DNA of 64,000 bases from Prostheceraeus crozeri (GCA_907163375.1 CAJQUW010010471.1:1-64000); one strand, 5' to 3'; counted from the stretch's first letter, positions 1 to 13,866 are shown. The notes: generated from the letters alone by a model not told the origin. Numbers and translations: made by a program.

Positions 1-3000
1 CTAAGTAGTGAGAAAATGTTCTGCCATCAAATTAATTTGGATTTTGAACAATCAAAACTAGTGAATATGATGTACTCTTTCAAGTATTGGTTGGAGAATT
101 GGCCGCATTTTGAGATTGGTGGACTAGTGGTCGCATTTGAAAGATCCGTGTGGGGCCCTTTTGAGATTGTGGAACAGGACCGTTTAAAAGATGCATGGGG
201 GGGCCTTTTGAGATGTTAAATAGGGCATATAGTTAAATGAGGGACCGGTACGTTAAACATAAGGAGCATGTGCGGCCTTTTTAGATTATATAGCAGTAGG
301 TGACTGCCAACGCGTATTACGGAACTCACAGAACTCATCCGTGGGTTATGGACCTTCTCATTCTTCTACGAGTGTAACTTACGTGTTGCTGCCATAAGAG
401 AGTCAGAAATCACTTGATTCTGATGCTGTTAGAAAACATGGGGAAATGTTTTTGTATTACGCGCGGGGCGAGGGATTACTGTTTGCGAGTCGGTATTTCG
501 TGTACGTTTGATCTGCGATGCGCCTTTGTATCCACGGATTGAGCAGCATAAAGCATTGTTCTGTCTCTCCTTCTGAGCATGGAAATTGAGGTCCTATTAT
601 ATTGTTTAGCCTCTTGATAAAATGCAAGACAAATTGAGACGCAAGAAGTTTATATATAGGATGCCAACTATACAACTTATATAATATATTACAGCAATAT
701 CCCGCATAGCCACGGAATGTTTAGGGTCATGGTGTAATTAGTTTGTCTTGTGTAAGCCGAAAAGTCATTATACATTCCAGGACGTTTCGCCCTGTAAAAC
801 ATTAAATACAATCAAAATTTTCTAGTTATACTCTCAAGAAGACTGGAGGTTTTCGCGTGCAGGGCTTTGAAAATATCAAAATCTACTAATGTAGGTGTGG
901 GTATGGGACACACGGGTAATATGGGAAAGAAAGAATCTACAAAAAAAGATTACTTCCTGCAAATTTTTGAATAATGACGGTGGTTACTTATTGATGTGAT
1001 CATTATCTGCATACACAAAATTTAAGCGAAATCTGGCTGGCATACTTTCCGCTTGTGTAGATTAAAACACAAATGATATACGAATTTTAGTAGGTCAAAA
1101 TAGTGGCTGATGTAAAATTAAGATTTTCCAGTAAAGCTATTATTAATATCATCAATCAAATTTTCTCATGAATTTAAATGCATTGGATATGGAAGCTGTG
1201 GTCTTGTGCTGTGCATACAATATTTCCACTTTTTCAATTTAATAATTTAATCAAAATTTTTTTATAGCATTATGAAATAATATATGTAAGGAAGTTAATA
1301 TTGGGACAACTCTAAGCGTTATGTCTCTCCAGCTTAATAAACCTCATCGTGTGAGCGACAAGGATGAATTGCAGCTGAGATATCCGTGTCTTGACTACCT
1401 CCAACTATGTATCCGAAGTTCTACAAACAAGAAGAAAAAAGAATGCACTCCTAGAAACTAAGGTTAAGAAAATAGGTCCTATAAGAAAAATCTCGAAATA
1501 TCTCCAATCCAAGTTCACACTGTTGTAATGGATACACGGCACTCAAACATCAGCAATGGAACCAATTACTTCTGTCAGTTCTGTGATTGGGAGTATAGTG
1601 CTGACCTAAGATCGAATCCTTTTCTGAGCCTGTTAGTACTATAAGTGGCGAAGCAAGTTGCATGGAATGAGTATTCGTTTTGGCAAACTTTGACGAAAAT
1701 GAAATGGCAAATTCAAGTGAATTGTGATCCAGTTTATCGAAGCATAAGAAAATTATAACGGCAGCACGTTTCGTAAGCATGACGAAGCTAATTGAGGGGA
1801 TATCCAAGTTTACTGTTTGCGTTATTACATGGGTTCATCAGTGTTCACAGGTTGCGGAGTTTTTTTGTCTCACTTATGTGCTTGATTTTTTGGGTCAGAC
1901 CAAGCTTGGTTAGATACATAAAAGAGACTATATTTCAATTCTCCCATTTATTGATACCAAGACAATCGTATTTCAAAGTACCTGAATTTTTATACTTCTT
2001 AGTTCTAGTAATGTTTTCAGCACTATGTACTCACCCGGCTTTAAACCATGTGCAGAACGGAAAAATACGTCTTTTTAGATCACGTACATTTGTGAAATGA
2101 GAATAGCCTACATATGTGTTTCGATTGAAGTTTGTGTCCAGGAATTATGGTTAATTTTTCGTTTTTTTTGTAATCCTGGGATTGAAGATCGAGGATCCGG
2201 ACCTTTTAGAATTCGTCTGAAAGATCTACTAAAATTGTGGAGTTAAAATATGATTCCTATGTAGTATAGTTCCATTTAACACCGGTAATTGTGGTCACCT
2301 TGATTTACCTAGTTATTGAATTGCAATGTAAGTAATTTGGTCTCTGAAGGTTTTTAGTTCGTACTCATATTAAAGAAAAATACAAAGTCAATGTCACAGA
2401 GTTTAATTTAGGATTCTAATTTCCATTTTCGAAATGCCAGCTAATCTCGGCCTCTAATGAGCTTTCAGGAAATAAGCGATTTATCGGGCTTTGTTAGATC
2501 GTCTTGATAACCATAAACACGTATACAAAAAGGGAACCGAGATACATCTTTTAAATATAGCACGTTTCCAAATGAAACTCGTTAAAATAAATTTAAAGCA
2601 AAAAAAATCGTTATCGTCTTGTTTTTTGTGCTGTGATCCATTCCATAAATAAGTGTAAAAATCTTATGTTAAGTGGACTGTCCTTTCCAGATTTCCAAGA
2701 ATCTATTAATGTTTGACTAAATGATGTACGCAATACTGTGATTACTGAAGTAGTTTTCTGAGGTTCCACATATTTAAAGAAGACTGGTTTGATCATCCAA
2801 GAAGACATTGTTATCAAATGAACACTTTTCAAAACCTGGATTGTACTATATTTTGTTATTTTTTTGAATGGGCATGGCTTCAGTGTTTCCTGACCTTTTT
2901 GCCCATTTAACTTCGTTTCTAATTGTCAACCAGTTCCATTTGGTAGCTGTTCTAAATGCTGCGCTTTGTAAGACACACTGGCTGAGGCCTCTGCTTTGCA

Positions 3001-3964
3001 TTTTTTTTTCCAGTTTACAAAACCTGGAGATCGATGCAGGAAAGTGCATTCATGAGTGGAAGGACATGCTCCTTAGAATGATCAAAACCACGGACGCATG
3101 CTAAAATTGGCAAGTGATCGTGTCTCATGAGTTTCCTAATTGCCGTGAATTCTTAACTTATTGAACAATGCTGAATAACAGTCCTTTGAATTAATACGTT
3201 GCCTTTTCAAAAACCTTTGTAGCTCACAATACTCCAGCAAAGGTGACAGGTTGTGGGAGTCAACAAAGTGAAATGATCGTGATAAAAATTCTGATTGCGT
3301 CCATGACGTTCCCGATCACAGTAATACCTAAGAGATTAGCAGAAGTCTGTTTTTGTGATGTATTAAAAAGAAATTGGCATTCTGTTGTTCCATGTGGAAC
3401 CCGTCATTTTTCCTTAAGAGTTTGGCGCCCCTCTCCACAAAAAAAAAAATCATCCTTTGACCATACGTAGACGCCCTGGCGATCGTCTCGCTCGGTTGGG
3501 AAACACTGCTAAGGGACTATAGAAATATCTGTTTGTTTACAGTGAAAATTCGTGACGACCGTCATATAATCCACGTTTTTCGTTTGTAATACGTATATCA
3601 GGAATTCGTTTTCATATACATGGAGCACTACATTGCACGGAATTCCGCGATATACCGGCATATCTCATTACGTTATGGTTTATACAAATAATGCTATTAT
3701 CCTGTTGTATTACTGCTATACATTTATGTTTCTAGGACTGGCTTTCATCTATTTCCGCGAAGAATTTATCATAGAACATTGCAATAACATAAATGAAGTT
3801 TCAGTCAAAATTGACTAATTAAGTAAACATCTTTTGCGTGATTTATGAAGCATCTATCAATTTTTTGCTCATGATTTACTTTTCTTTCTGAAAATAAGCC
3901 TCTCAAAACGCGCGAAGGTTTGTGGAGGAAAACCACAAAGGAAGGTAAAAGAACAAGTGCGAGT
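1..3964. other. No recognisable gene or element
   Basis: AT-rich sequence with only short chance reading frames. I see no conserved protein motif, no clear terminal repeats and no RNA gene here. Unrecognised old repeats or non-coding exons cannot be excluded by eye. Confidence 0.5.

Positions 3965-4013
<49 letters not shown>
3965..4013 (+). repeat. 49-bp uninterrupted G homopolymer
   Basis: A single run of about 49 consecutive G residues, bounded by GAGT on the left and ATTCAC on the right. Such a tract is expected to form G-quadruplex structures and to be length-unstable. The reading frames across it on the minus strand encode only poly-proline and are artefacts of the run. Shorter G/C runs recur at about 4629, 5472, 8991, 18617, 18913, 19131, 19201 and 21042. 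Confidence 0.95.
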
Positions 4014-4014
<1 letters not shown>

Positions 4015-7000
4015 TTCACAAACTGATTTCTCCATTCAAATCGAGCGACGGTGACTTGTTGGTGTCCAATGGGTAGAAGGTGGCCCTCCATTGTTAAATG
4101 AACCTTTTGTTTGTCACTATCATTTAAGATGCGCAGCTGCGCATCGTTGATCTCATATCCCACTTCTCTCTCCATGCCATCCCGAGTTACACTTATGTAA
4201 CCCCCTTAGATTAATCTTGCTAGACATCTCTCATCTGCACAGTGAGCCTATTTAATCCAGCAGTCTCGAAAATAAAACAATAGGAAAAAGTAAACTCTAT
4301 AGGAACAGCCACAAGAGAGGTTAAGCTCTAATAAATGAAGGATCAATTATAAGGTATTGTGGACATATATTGTGTATGAGGATATAATGTGTATTGGATA
4401 CTATAGCAATTGACTTCATTGTAATGGTTTATAATTTAAAATTAGAAAGTAATTTTTTTCGTGCTACGAGGAATGCTTTCATGATTCAGCCATCGTCCGC
4501 CAGTCAGCCAATCATTCTAATTTGAATGGTTAACTTTAAAATTGCGTTTGTTCAACCACAAACGGAAAGAGTGGGTCTATCTTAATTTTGTACTTGGAAG
4601 TAATGTGGGCGATAGAAGCGTACATCTCCCCCCCCCAAGCCCCCCTCGTTTTCATTATTTTATTCGTAAGAGTAGAAGACTGCAAAATTTAGGCTTAACC
4701 CGTGAAGAGGTGGCATCTGGTCTTTGAACAGCTAATAAATTACACGTCAGGAAATCGGTATTGCTAAACTATCATATTCCGTCTGTTGTTAAGTTCTCGT
4801 CCTTGAAATCGTGACTTTTGAAAATGTTACTTTTCGAAATCTGACTCCGGGATTTTATATATGCTCACAATCTTCGTAAATTTATAATTCTAAAATGAAC
4901 ATCGTTATATCCGCGTGTTCTTGAATGAGCTCACTATTTTCAGTCTCTTTCGAAATGCAAGCTTTACTTTGAATGTCGTGGAAATCTCATGGAAATCATT
5001 TTCAATTTATTTAATAAAACGGAAGGACCTTGGTGCAAGGGATCCCTTTTATTGCAGAATGAGTAAATATAGGCGCTGGTGTCTACCCAACACCTCCGTG
5101 CTAATGAGAAAGCAGCCATCAGGATGGGTCCATACGCCTGCTCCCAGCGGCATATGAGCTATATGCCCACCTGAAGGGCAACCCACAGGTCCCATAGTGT
5201 AGCATTGTGTATATGTGTGTAAGATGCAAGAGGTGTTTTGTTTCGTAGGGTGGTGATTTGCAGAGGGACAAAGAGGTGAAGAGTGAAGAGAGGGTTCTAT
5301 GTTTTGTAGGTATTCTTTTAAAAGGGTGGATTTGTTTGTGCGGAAGTTGTGCTAGTGTTCTGCGTTGTAACGTCAGTCGAGTGTTTGTTCTGATTTGCGA
5401 ACTGTGGGGGATTGCGTGAATGAACTGGTTGTCCCTGTCTGTATTAGGTATGTGCCGACGTGATGGTGTGTGGGGGGGGGGGTGTTTGTATCGAGATAGC
5501 TATTTTGTTTGTTATGCTTTTGGATAGCTGTGGTGAAGGGGGGGACGTTGAGGTGTCGCTTCCCTGTGCTAATAAACTTTGGGGTTGGTGTTTGAAAGGT
5601 GGGTAGTTGTTGCGAGAAGGGAGAAGAAGAGGGTGGTGTTGGACATTTGCTTTGTTTAGAAGCTGTTTTGTTGTTTGAAATATATGCCCTACATGAATTC
5701 GTATGTTTTTTCGGCTACTGTTGACCACCATGTTCACATCAACAAAAACCTGGAAGTCTTTCCGCTTTTTCAAACAATAAACGGCACTATACTCGATGCC
5801 GAAAATTTAATCCTTTTCCCTTGCCTAGTTGGTCCAGAGGTAATAATGTAGATTGTGGTGAGTCAGTAGTTCTGCCGTAGTTCACCTCCAATTTCAAGAT
5901 ATTTATGTGCATTATAAGTTGAGATGATTTTTATCCCTCAGTCGCACATGATAATTATTGGCAGTATTAGTCATATATCAATCACGTAGTGGTTGCATCA
6001 GTTTCTGAAAGCTTATTTTTTTGTGAATGTGTCGCATGACGTAGAAACGCAAGTAAACAAATGAGAAATAGAGAACTGATTGAATAATACTCACCCATTT
6101 AACGATCAACTACTATCTGAATACACGAAATGCATAGGTTTTAAACTAATATATCACTTATGCGAATACACCATATGTGATGGACCAAATGAAAAAGGGC
6201 CAATAAAGTTAAACAATTTTAATACATCCGCTGTTCAAAGTATAAACCACTCGCGTCTCTTGTGAACTTTCAGGCTATACTAAGTGAACTAGCGAATTGT
6301 AAACTGATTTTGTAGCGATAAAAATTGATAACTTATTGTGCTATGTTTTTGTTCTAGGCCGCAATTCTGCTGGCATTTGATGCTATGTCTACCTTCCACG
6401 TACCTTCCGCTCGATTGGCAAGATAGAAGGATTATCTGAATCACTCTCCGCAGCACAGCCAACTATCGTTCAGGAAACCAGCAGACCATCTGTTCGTTCT
6501 GTAACTTTGAGAGGAGTAACATCCGCATGGAAGCAGCCCTTTATGGATATCTAGCACTGAGAATTCACCATCCACCTCTGAAAAATTGAAAGCAAATTTT
6601 GAATGAAGCAATTTGCCGCGCTTTTGAAAACGGTAAGCTATTTCATAGTCATCATTCATGCATTCGAAATCACAGTCATTAGCAGTTTAAAAATTCCGAT
6701 GAATTGTGATGAATGCTGACCAACAACTTTCTGTGTAGGTTTATCTCTTCACGATGTGTCACAATTAGTTACCTCGATAGCAGAATTTTGGAAATAGAAC
6801 ATGTTTCCAGAATCATATGATTATTTTAGTGAATATTGATTAAGAGCTATTTGATGATGAATGAGCTATATATTGCAAACATAATACACCCCCCATTCAT
6901 GGAAATCAAAGTTGTCAACCTAAGTCAGCCCCAGAGCCAGTGGATATTTTAACTTTCTCATGGGCCGCAACGCAGCTCCATTCAGTGCCTAATCAGCTAC

Positions 7001-10000
7001 AAGATGAGTGATTATGCATATTGGTGACTTTTGCAAGCTTGTATAACATTGCATTTGATATTGAATTGCTAATTTCTTAGTAAAAAATTACTCTTTTCCA
7101 CCATCGTTGGTATTATATACAAAAGTTATAAACTGGAAGATCAGAAGGAACGCGAGTGTACAATGCCCTACCCGGATAGTCCTCTTTGTTTTAAAAACAA
7201 GCTATGAAAACGTTTTTGGTAGGTATACATGTACTGCGCTTTTTGCTATTAAAAAAACTTGCCAAGCCATCCTTGGAAATTCAAGGTGCTTCCATCCTGT
7301 ACAATTACATAGCGATGTTTGCAAGACAATATGATTGTGATATTCTTTATCAAATTAATGATCAACATGTCGTAGTCCCAACGTAAATAGATCATCTAAG
7401 TCGAAACCGACACCATAGTATGTTATCGTCCGTTGATTTTTTTCAGAAATGCACTTTTGATTACTGAAAGCTATGTTATTTTACAGCAGAAATGTTAAGT
7501 ATAACTCATATAACTTGTATTCTTTCTTCTGATTTTTGTTGTAGTGGATAACTTGTTTGTGGATGATGTTAAGTGTATACTGATCTCATATCTGCATTTT
7601 TCATCATTGGGGAAGTTACCTAAATGATTTAAGGAACTTGGAACCAGAATTTCGGCGGCAACTTCGAACACTAGGTCGTTCTCCTACCTTATCCAATGGA
7701 TTCAGCATGACATTCTTGTGGGTAGCGCCGCTGTTATATAAGAGGCGCGTTACCCGGAGTAAGAGTTTCGCTTTTTTATTTTGGTAAGTATTTTCTTTTT
7801 GCTTTTTTTAAGGATCTTCATATTCAGTTAGCTTGTAAAAATTTTGTTTTTCATACATTTTGATATTATCCGCCCTGATAATATCCCCTGTAATAAAAAA
7901 CCGCTAGATGATTGACCTCGCTATAAAATTCTAGATGTTTCTCTTCAAAAAAATCTACATACATATAAACATACAATAACTCGATATTGAAAAACATTGC
8001 CATTCGGGAATACTGAATTGATGTACAGTAATTGATGAATTAAATGAAACTTTTGATTATTGCCATTGAATCAGTCTTTCAATAACCTCTAATGATATAA
8101 ACGCATTTTGATTTTTGGACCAAATTAAGTATTTTCATTCAAGTTGTTTTATAACTTTTTGCGTAGTTGCGTCATTTCACTTTCTTCCAAGTGACTGTGA
8201 GATAAAGTAATTTAACCTCTTCAACACAGCAACTTTTTTAACTTCTTAATGAAATCTGATGTTATCAGTTCCAAGAATATGTAGGTTTTATAAAAATCGG
8301 GCCCATCCGTTCTCTTTACAACAAACCTAGGAATCATCATTGACCTTGCCAATCTTCTTTTGCTAGCTTTGAGTTCATCGAGATATTCGAATATGCATGA
8401 AGCACATACGCCGTCATCAACACAGCAAGAAGGCGCTAGAGCCGGCTTCGCGACAAGACTCCTAATTGTGTGTCTCGGTCTGCGCCGGCGTCATCGAATG
8501 ATTGACAGGAACGACCGAAAAGTTACTATTAAACAGGGCAACAACTTATTTGATGCGATTCGTGAACATTCCAGGCAAATTCCTTGTACTGTAAATAACA
8601 TTGATTAATTAATTAGGTGGATCCTATGTCGGTTCGGATCTTAAATCGAGCAATCAGCTGATCACCAGCAGCATTAACGCACGTTGCAAGTTGCACCTGT
8701 TAGTCGACTTTGCTATTACATTTGATAAGAGTAAACATAAAGAAAATGCTAAGTTTCTTCGCTGTGCAACGATTACATGAAACGGTCTGTATTGATGCAA
8801 ATCATTCTACAAAATCTGACGTTAAGCTGAACCTAAACTTTCTATTCTTTTGTTCTTACTGGCCACCATGCAAACACATGCTTATCAAAAGAAATTTTGG
8901 ATCATGAGCGTTCTCATGATATGAAGTAGTATGTCCGAAATCGAGCAATGACTACAATGAAATGAAAGAATGTGGTACTTCTATTCTTCCCCCCCCCCCC
9001 CCCAAATATTTGTTGGTGACACTATCGAGTGTTCCATCGTCAACGATCTTCTCTTGCTCCTAAATGCAGTCTGCTATCGTGGCAAAAGATTAGAGAGTGT
9101 AAAATTCCTCTGCCTTGTAGAACATTAACAGCACTTGCTTTGCCGTTCACATGTAGCTTGCAGTGAAGACAATCAATCCCAAGAAGTTCATGATCACAGC
9201 ACAGCTGTATCCTGTATTCTAACTGGGTATCCAAGGGACCAATCCTTCCTCCCAGAGGTCAAGTAAGACTTTCTCTCAAGTGTTGTTTTGCTATCACTCC
9301 AGTGACAGATCAAGTCTATTCTAAATCAAATGTGTCCTATTAATTATCAGTTAACGAAATCGAAATCCCGACTGATAACTCAATAGATTGGTTCCCTTAT
9401 TCCCTCATGGGTTTCCTAATCCACGTGAGCGGGCATCGAGTCTTTTTCGAACTCTCATTCAATCTCACTCATTCGTGTTGGTGACCTTGAATAGGAAAGA
9501 AGCTGGGAAGATTCATCTGCTTCATCGTATAGACAGAATTATGCAGGACTGCACAGGGTGAATACGCGCACGTCCGCCGATAAGTTGTCAGGAATGAGCC
9601 AATGAGCGACTGATATGTTTTCAGTGCTCTGCCGATCAACGTGAAACGCAGATGCTTTGAAGTGAAGAGAATGAATGAGTCAGCTTTGTCTCGAACAGCA
9701 GTATTGTAAAGCATGTTCGTTCGCTGTTTGTTAACTCTGGCAGCGGCTGCGCCTTGCTGCAAACCGGCAATTCCAATCCTGGGATTGAGAGATTAGCAAA
9801 ATGAACATGTAGCGAATCACTCAAAAACTGGAATTGAAGTGGGGGGATTAGGAATTAGCCAACTCCCCGGGTACCACAGTTTTTTGCTTACATTGCCTCA
9901 GGTTTAGCTCAATCCACGGGATCGATCAAATATCGGAATTAATTTGTTCAAAGAGAAATATTCTCATTTGACCACAGTTGTTATGTACACGCAGCTAGAG

Positions 10001-10798
10001 GTTTTCATTCTCCGAGATCACGGGATTATATTATTTTTACGGGATTCGCTAACATCTGTTTTTAGGGCAGTTAGGCTGTATGAAGAAGGAATAACAATGA
10101 AGATAAACGGTTTTTCATTGTTGCAAATTGCAATTTATTGCTGTAATTTAGAAACTTTCCTTTTTCATTATCAATGTTAGACCAAACTATCAATAACACG
10201 TCCAGACACGATAGTCATGCAAGTGTGTGCTACTTATGTCATCACATTTTTCACTTTTTTGCTGACCTCTGGCGCTAACTTATAGTTCGCTGCTATCAGA
10301 TAAATTCAATCACAGTAATATGACCTAGACCAACGTGAGCATGCGTCCTGTTTTTTAACGCGGACTTTCTGGTTTTTTGCGATTTCTTCTCCCCGGCGTC
10401 CCAAAAGTTGGTCTGTTCGGGGCAGGTGCATGTTCCGGCTTTGCCGTATTTCGAGTGCTAAAATTCACTTTCAGATACAATCAAGACAATGCCTAATGTG
10501 AAAGCTTAATTTTGAACATGCCACACCAGCAGTTTCTTCAACTTTTTTAAAAAAGGCAAATAATCCATGACTGCATTTCAACAGAAGAATACGAAGATGC
10601 GCAAATAAACAACCATTTCTGATTATATTGCTATTTCAACTATAAAATGAAGAGTTTCGATACAACATTAGCTTCCTTATCGTGTACAAGGGAAAAACCA
10701 TATGGAAACAATGCTACTGAATGAGGCAGAAATGTGAACACAGAAGTGATAAAACATTAAATCAAAAAGTATTTTTTCATAAATGCAATAATAATGCT
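4014..10798. other. No recognisable gene or element
   Basis: Long non-coding stretch. It holds a few GC-richer patches (about 5040-5200 and 9430-9860) and short C or G runs, but no reading frame resembles a known family. The patches could be decayed repeats, since their composition differs from the AT-rich surroundings. Confidence 0.45.
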
Positions 10799-11167
10799 TT
10801 ATTGATAAACCAAAATACAAAAGAATGGTATTCCGGTGAGATGTGTGCAGAAGAATTCACGTTTCGGAAGAAAATCTGACAAATTACTTGTGTAGAACGC
10901 AGGTTTTACAAAACGGGCATCAACAATTTGCGAGTGTCTTACATGCCTATTTGTTCGCACGAACAATAAAAAAGATGTGAGAGATGACACTGCGTGATTA
11001 TCAACTTTTCGAATCAATTTGATGCATCCTCGATCAAGTCTGACTTTCAGTGAAAGCTTATTGGTGATAAATCCCGAACACTTGACGATGCGCTCCGAAC
11101 GAATCGAGTTTCGTAAACAATTTCGTAGGATGTCACAAATAGCAGGCCAACAAAATGAAATTCTCAA
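10799..11167 (-). CDS. Hypothetical 122-residue reading frame ending in a poly(A) signal
   Basis: An open frame of 122 codons on the minus strand that I do not recognise. It is basic, with several Arg/Lys-rich stretches, and has no obvious signal peptide, membrane segment or domain. Its TAA stop overlaps an AATAAA hexamer on the same strand, as could happen at the end of a terminal exon. It lies just left of the Harbinger element and is not part of it. It may simply be a chance open frame: base composition is ordinary and no splice structure supports it. Confidence 0.15.
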   Translation of the reverse strand: MRISFCWPAICDILRNCLRNSIRSERIVKCSGFITNKLSLKVRLDRGCIKLIRKVDNHAVSSLTSFLLFVRTNRHVRHSQIVDARFVKPAFYTSNLSDFLPKREFFCTHLTGIPFFCILVYQ

Positions 11168-11301
11168 TTATACAAATGCGATGTAAGCTTGCCACATAAT
11201 GCAGCTGTCATTGCCATTGAGTTACAAGCGTTTAACCCATGACAAGGCACGACAACACCTCTGACATAAAAAGGAAAAATTCATAATTCCATGAACATAT
11301 A

Positions 11302-11317
11302 GGGTGGAGTGACGGAA
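11302..11317 (+). repeat. Left terminal inverted repeat of the Harbinger element
   Basis: GGGTGGAGTGACGGAA, mirrored by the inverted copy at 13848-13863 and preceded by ATA. Confidence 0.85.
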
Positions 11318-11542
11318 CGAGGTTTAAGTGAAGACTTACAAAACCGCAGCTTAATCTTCACTTAAAATGCACTTGAGGTTTTGTAAAAACTTTGGAGGTT
11401 GTGATGGAATGAGGTTTTATAAAACTGCAGTAAAACTCAATTAAAACCAATTGGTTTTCTCAATGTTAAATAAAACCTATATCCAGCAGGTTTAAGACTC
11501 AGTTCAATTGTGACATTGGATGAGGATAGCGACATTTACCAC

Positions 11543-12591
11543 ATGGCATCAGACTTCTCTACATCTGACAGTTTTGATTCCTACGAATACATTGCAAATG
11601 GTACATTGTGCAGACCTCTGGTGGACATGAAAAATCCATTTGAGTTTCTCGATGATGCTTCGTTTCGTAAGAGATACCGAATGCGGAAATACACATTCCT
11701 TCATATCACAGATGAACTTGATTTTGAACAACGACGACTTGCTCAGTCCCTCCTTTGATACAGCTGTGTGTTACGCTTCGATTTTATGCAACGGGATCTT
11801 ACCAAATTTCTATCGCCGACTTACATGGTTTTCATCGGACGACCGTTTGCAAGATCATCAAATTGGTCAGTGATAAACTTGTATCTCTATGCCGCCAAAA
11901 TGTCCAATTCCCATCAGACCTTGCCTTGGTGAAATCTAATTTTTGAAGAACATGTCGCATACCAAATATTATTGGAGCGATAGACTGCACCCATGTGCGC
12001 ATCCAGTCTCCTGGTGGGAATAATGCTAGTTTGTTTATCAATCGAAAAGGATATTTCTCATTCAATTTACAAGCTGTAGTTGGACCAGATTATCGCTTTT
12101 ACAATTTTGTGTGCAGATGGGCTGGATCTGCACATGATTCCAGAATATTTCGACATTCACAAGTGTACAAAAGCTGGAAAGTGGCGTGCTTGATGGTATA
12201 CTTCTAGGAGACAGTGGCTTTCCTTGCACAACATTTCTACTGACGCCTCTTTTACACCCTGAATCTTCACGCGAAAACCGATACAAACGCCGCTCATCGA
12301 CGTGGAAGATGTATTGTGGAAAGAACTTTTTGAGTATGGAAAAGGAGATTCGCCATTTTGGGTCCTGACAGTCGAATTCGCCTCCAAATCGATACTTTCA
12401 AAAATGTTTGTTGTGCATGTGCCTACTTACACAACACTCTTATTTCTTACAATGATGAAACCAACGATGAATCTGATTCAGAGTTTGATTATGATGATGA
12501 CTCTCAGCAGCATTATTCATCATCTGAAGACGATCGTGATATACGTGGATCAGCGTTCCGACGATCAATTATTGACACGTTTTTTGCATGA
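11543..12591 (+). pseudogene. Harbinger transposase (DDE_Tnp_4 type), frameshifted
   Basis: The family catalyses cut-and-paste transposition with a DDE nuclease. The three catalytic neighbourhoods can be read, but in different frames. The first Asp lies in IIGAIDCTHVRIQSP near 11970-12005, followed by NRKGYFSFNLQAVV and the RWAGSAHDSRIF block. The second Asp is in GDSGFP near 12210. The acidic third residue lies in RGRCIVERTF near 12300-12330, after which WKRRFAIL-like residues are only approximate. The N-terminal region before 11760 and an acidic tail rich in Asp/Ser (12440-12560) complete it. I count at least three or four frame changes. The start is taken at the ATG at 11543. An AATAAA at 12640-12645 follows the stop. 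Confidence 0.82.
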
Positions 12592-12984
12592 TATGTGTAA
12601 TGTGCTAACATGCAGATGTACTGTGCATGTTTTATAGTGAATAAAAGTTTACATATTGTTTTTAACATACTTTTTACTTTGGAAATAAGCATTACGAAGG
12701 GGAGAAAAAAAACCTACTTTTGAATGAATAAAAAGACAAAATAAAAATTATAGATTAAAACATGATTTATTCAGAAATCTTGATTATCAGTAATCAACTG
12801 AGACAACACTTTAACAAATTTGTCATATCGTAATTTCAATCAATGCAACTAACTTTGATCGTTAATAGATAGCTGCGAATTGCATGACATCGAGTTCCTG
12901 GAGAATTGACACGGGCTTCCCTTTGCAGTTCTGAACCTGTATCTGCTTCAGCTCAATGTCTAAGTCAGTAGTGGTTATTTGTTT

Positions 12985-13549
12985 TCAAAGTAAAGTCATA
13001 CGTAGTTCATGCTCTTCATTCAAGAAACGACGACGTAGATTCTCTATGCTATCATGCATTGGTTCAATTTTTCTCTTCGTTGTCTGTTTTTCATGCTCCT
13101 CGTCGCATGCAATTGGAGCAAGTGACTCAGATACAGGAACATTTTCACTCATAATATAGTCACTATCATGTTCATTTTCCATCTCAAAATCTAAAGATGG
13201 AATTATTTTCAGTAGCGTCTCAGTCCTGTCGCTCACTTTATAGGCCTGTCCTCCTCCCGTTCCTCGCACAGACCCTTTTCATCTCCAAGAGATCATGCTT
13301 CGCCCCAATCTTAAGCCTTTTGTAGAGGTCGCGAAGTTGTTTTGCTGTCCTTTTCGACTCCGGAAATTCCTTGTTGAAGATGTCTTCAATTTCAGTCCAT
13401 ACGGATTTCTTCTTTGTAAATGATGAATTGGACCTATCATTGCATTCCACTTCGTCTGTGTATTTGGCTATGGTATCGATAAGAAAGTCTTGCTGAACTT
13501 CAGAGAAAGCTGTACATCGCTTCTGCTTGCTCATTGCGGACGTATCCAT
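12985..13549 (-). pseudogene. Harbinger Myb/SANT-like DNA-binding protein, one frameshift
   Basis: Convergent partner gene of the transposase. The first part (13549 to about 13250) starts MDTSAMSKQKRCTAFSEVQQ and has the trihelix/Myb-like pattern with spaced aromatic residues (FLIDTIAKY, VWTEIEDIFN) and the typical RTAKQLRDLYKRLK segment. The second part resumes in another frame at RGTGGGQAYKV, a Gly-rich signature common after this domain, and continues to a C-terminal helix rich in Arg, Glu and Leu (IENLRRRFLNEEHELR). In the family this protein binds the element ends and helps the transposase into the nucleus. A TTTATT at 12766-12771 is a minus-strand poly(A) signal, so the two transcripts converge with a gap of about 120 bp. 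Confidence 0.78.
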
Positions 13550-13866
13550 GTGATCGATAGAAAAGAGTGATCTCTATATCGTTCGACAACGCTGTTCATC
13601 CTTAGCTGTGGATTTCCCTCTTTCTGATTGGTTGCTGCATGATCACGTGTTATCAATGTCGACTTAATGACGAATTGTCACTCATTCGTTACTAAAACTT
13701 TCAGTTTCATTGGGGTTTAATAAAAACGTAGCAAAACTCTAAATCGTCACTTCGTTTTCTTTATGGTTTTAGTGAAGTTTTATCGCTTGGGTTTTAATGG
13801 GGTTTTGTTGAGGTTTAATGCTAAGTCTGCAGTTTTATAAAACTCGATTCCGTCACTCCACCCATA

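Larger units (their letters stand above)
11302..13863 (+). mobile_element. Harbinger (PIF/Harbinger) DNA transposon, decayed
   Basis: A 2562-bp element bounded by terminal inverted repeats. The left end reads GGGTGGAGTGACGGAA, and the reverse complement of the right end reads the same 16 bases. It is flanked by a 3-bp duplication ATA (11299-11301 and 13864-13866), in keeping with the 3-bp duplications of the superfamily. Related subterminal segments rich in GAGGTTTTATAAAAC-type motifs occur inside both ends. It carries a plus-strand DDE transposase and a convergent minus-strand Myb/SANT-like gene, the usual two-gene layout. Both genes are frameshifted, so this copy is not autonomous. Confidence 0.88.

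Noticed and set aside
3805-4175. Proline-rich reading frames on the minus strand
   Set aside because: They exist only because the 49-bp G run reads as poly-proline; nothing else supports a gene.
9040-9234. Minus-strand 64-residue frame with CDHELLGID resembling Harbinger nuclease text
   Set aside because: The similarity is limited to a few residues and no neighbouring blocks follow.
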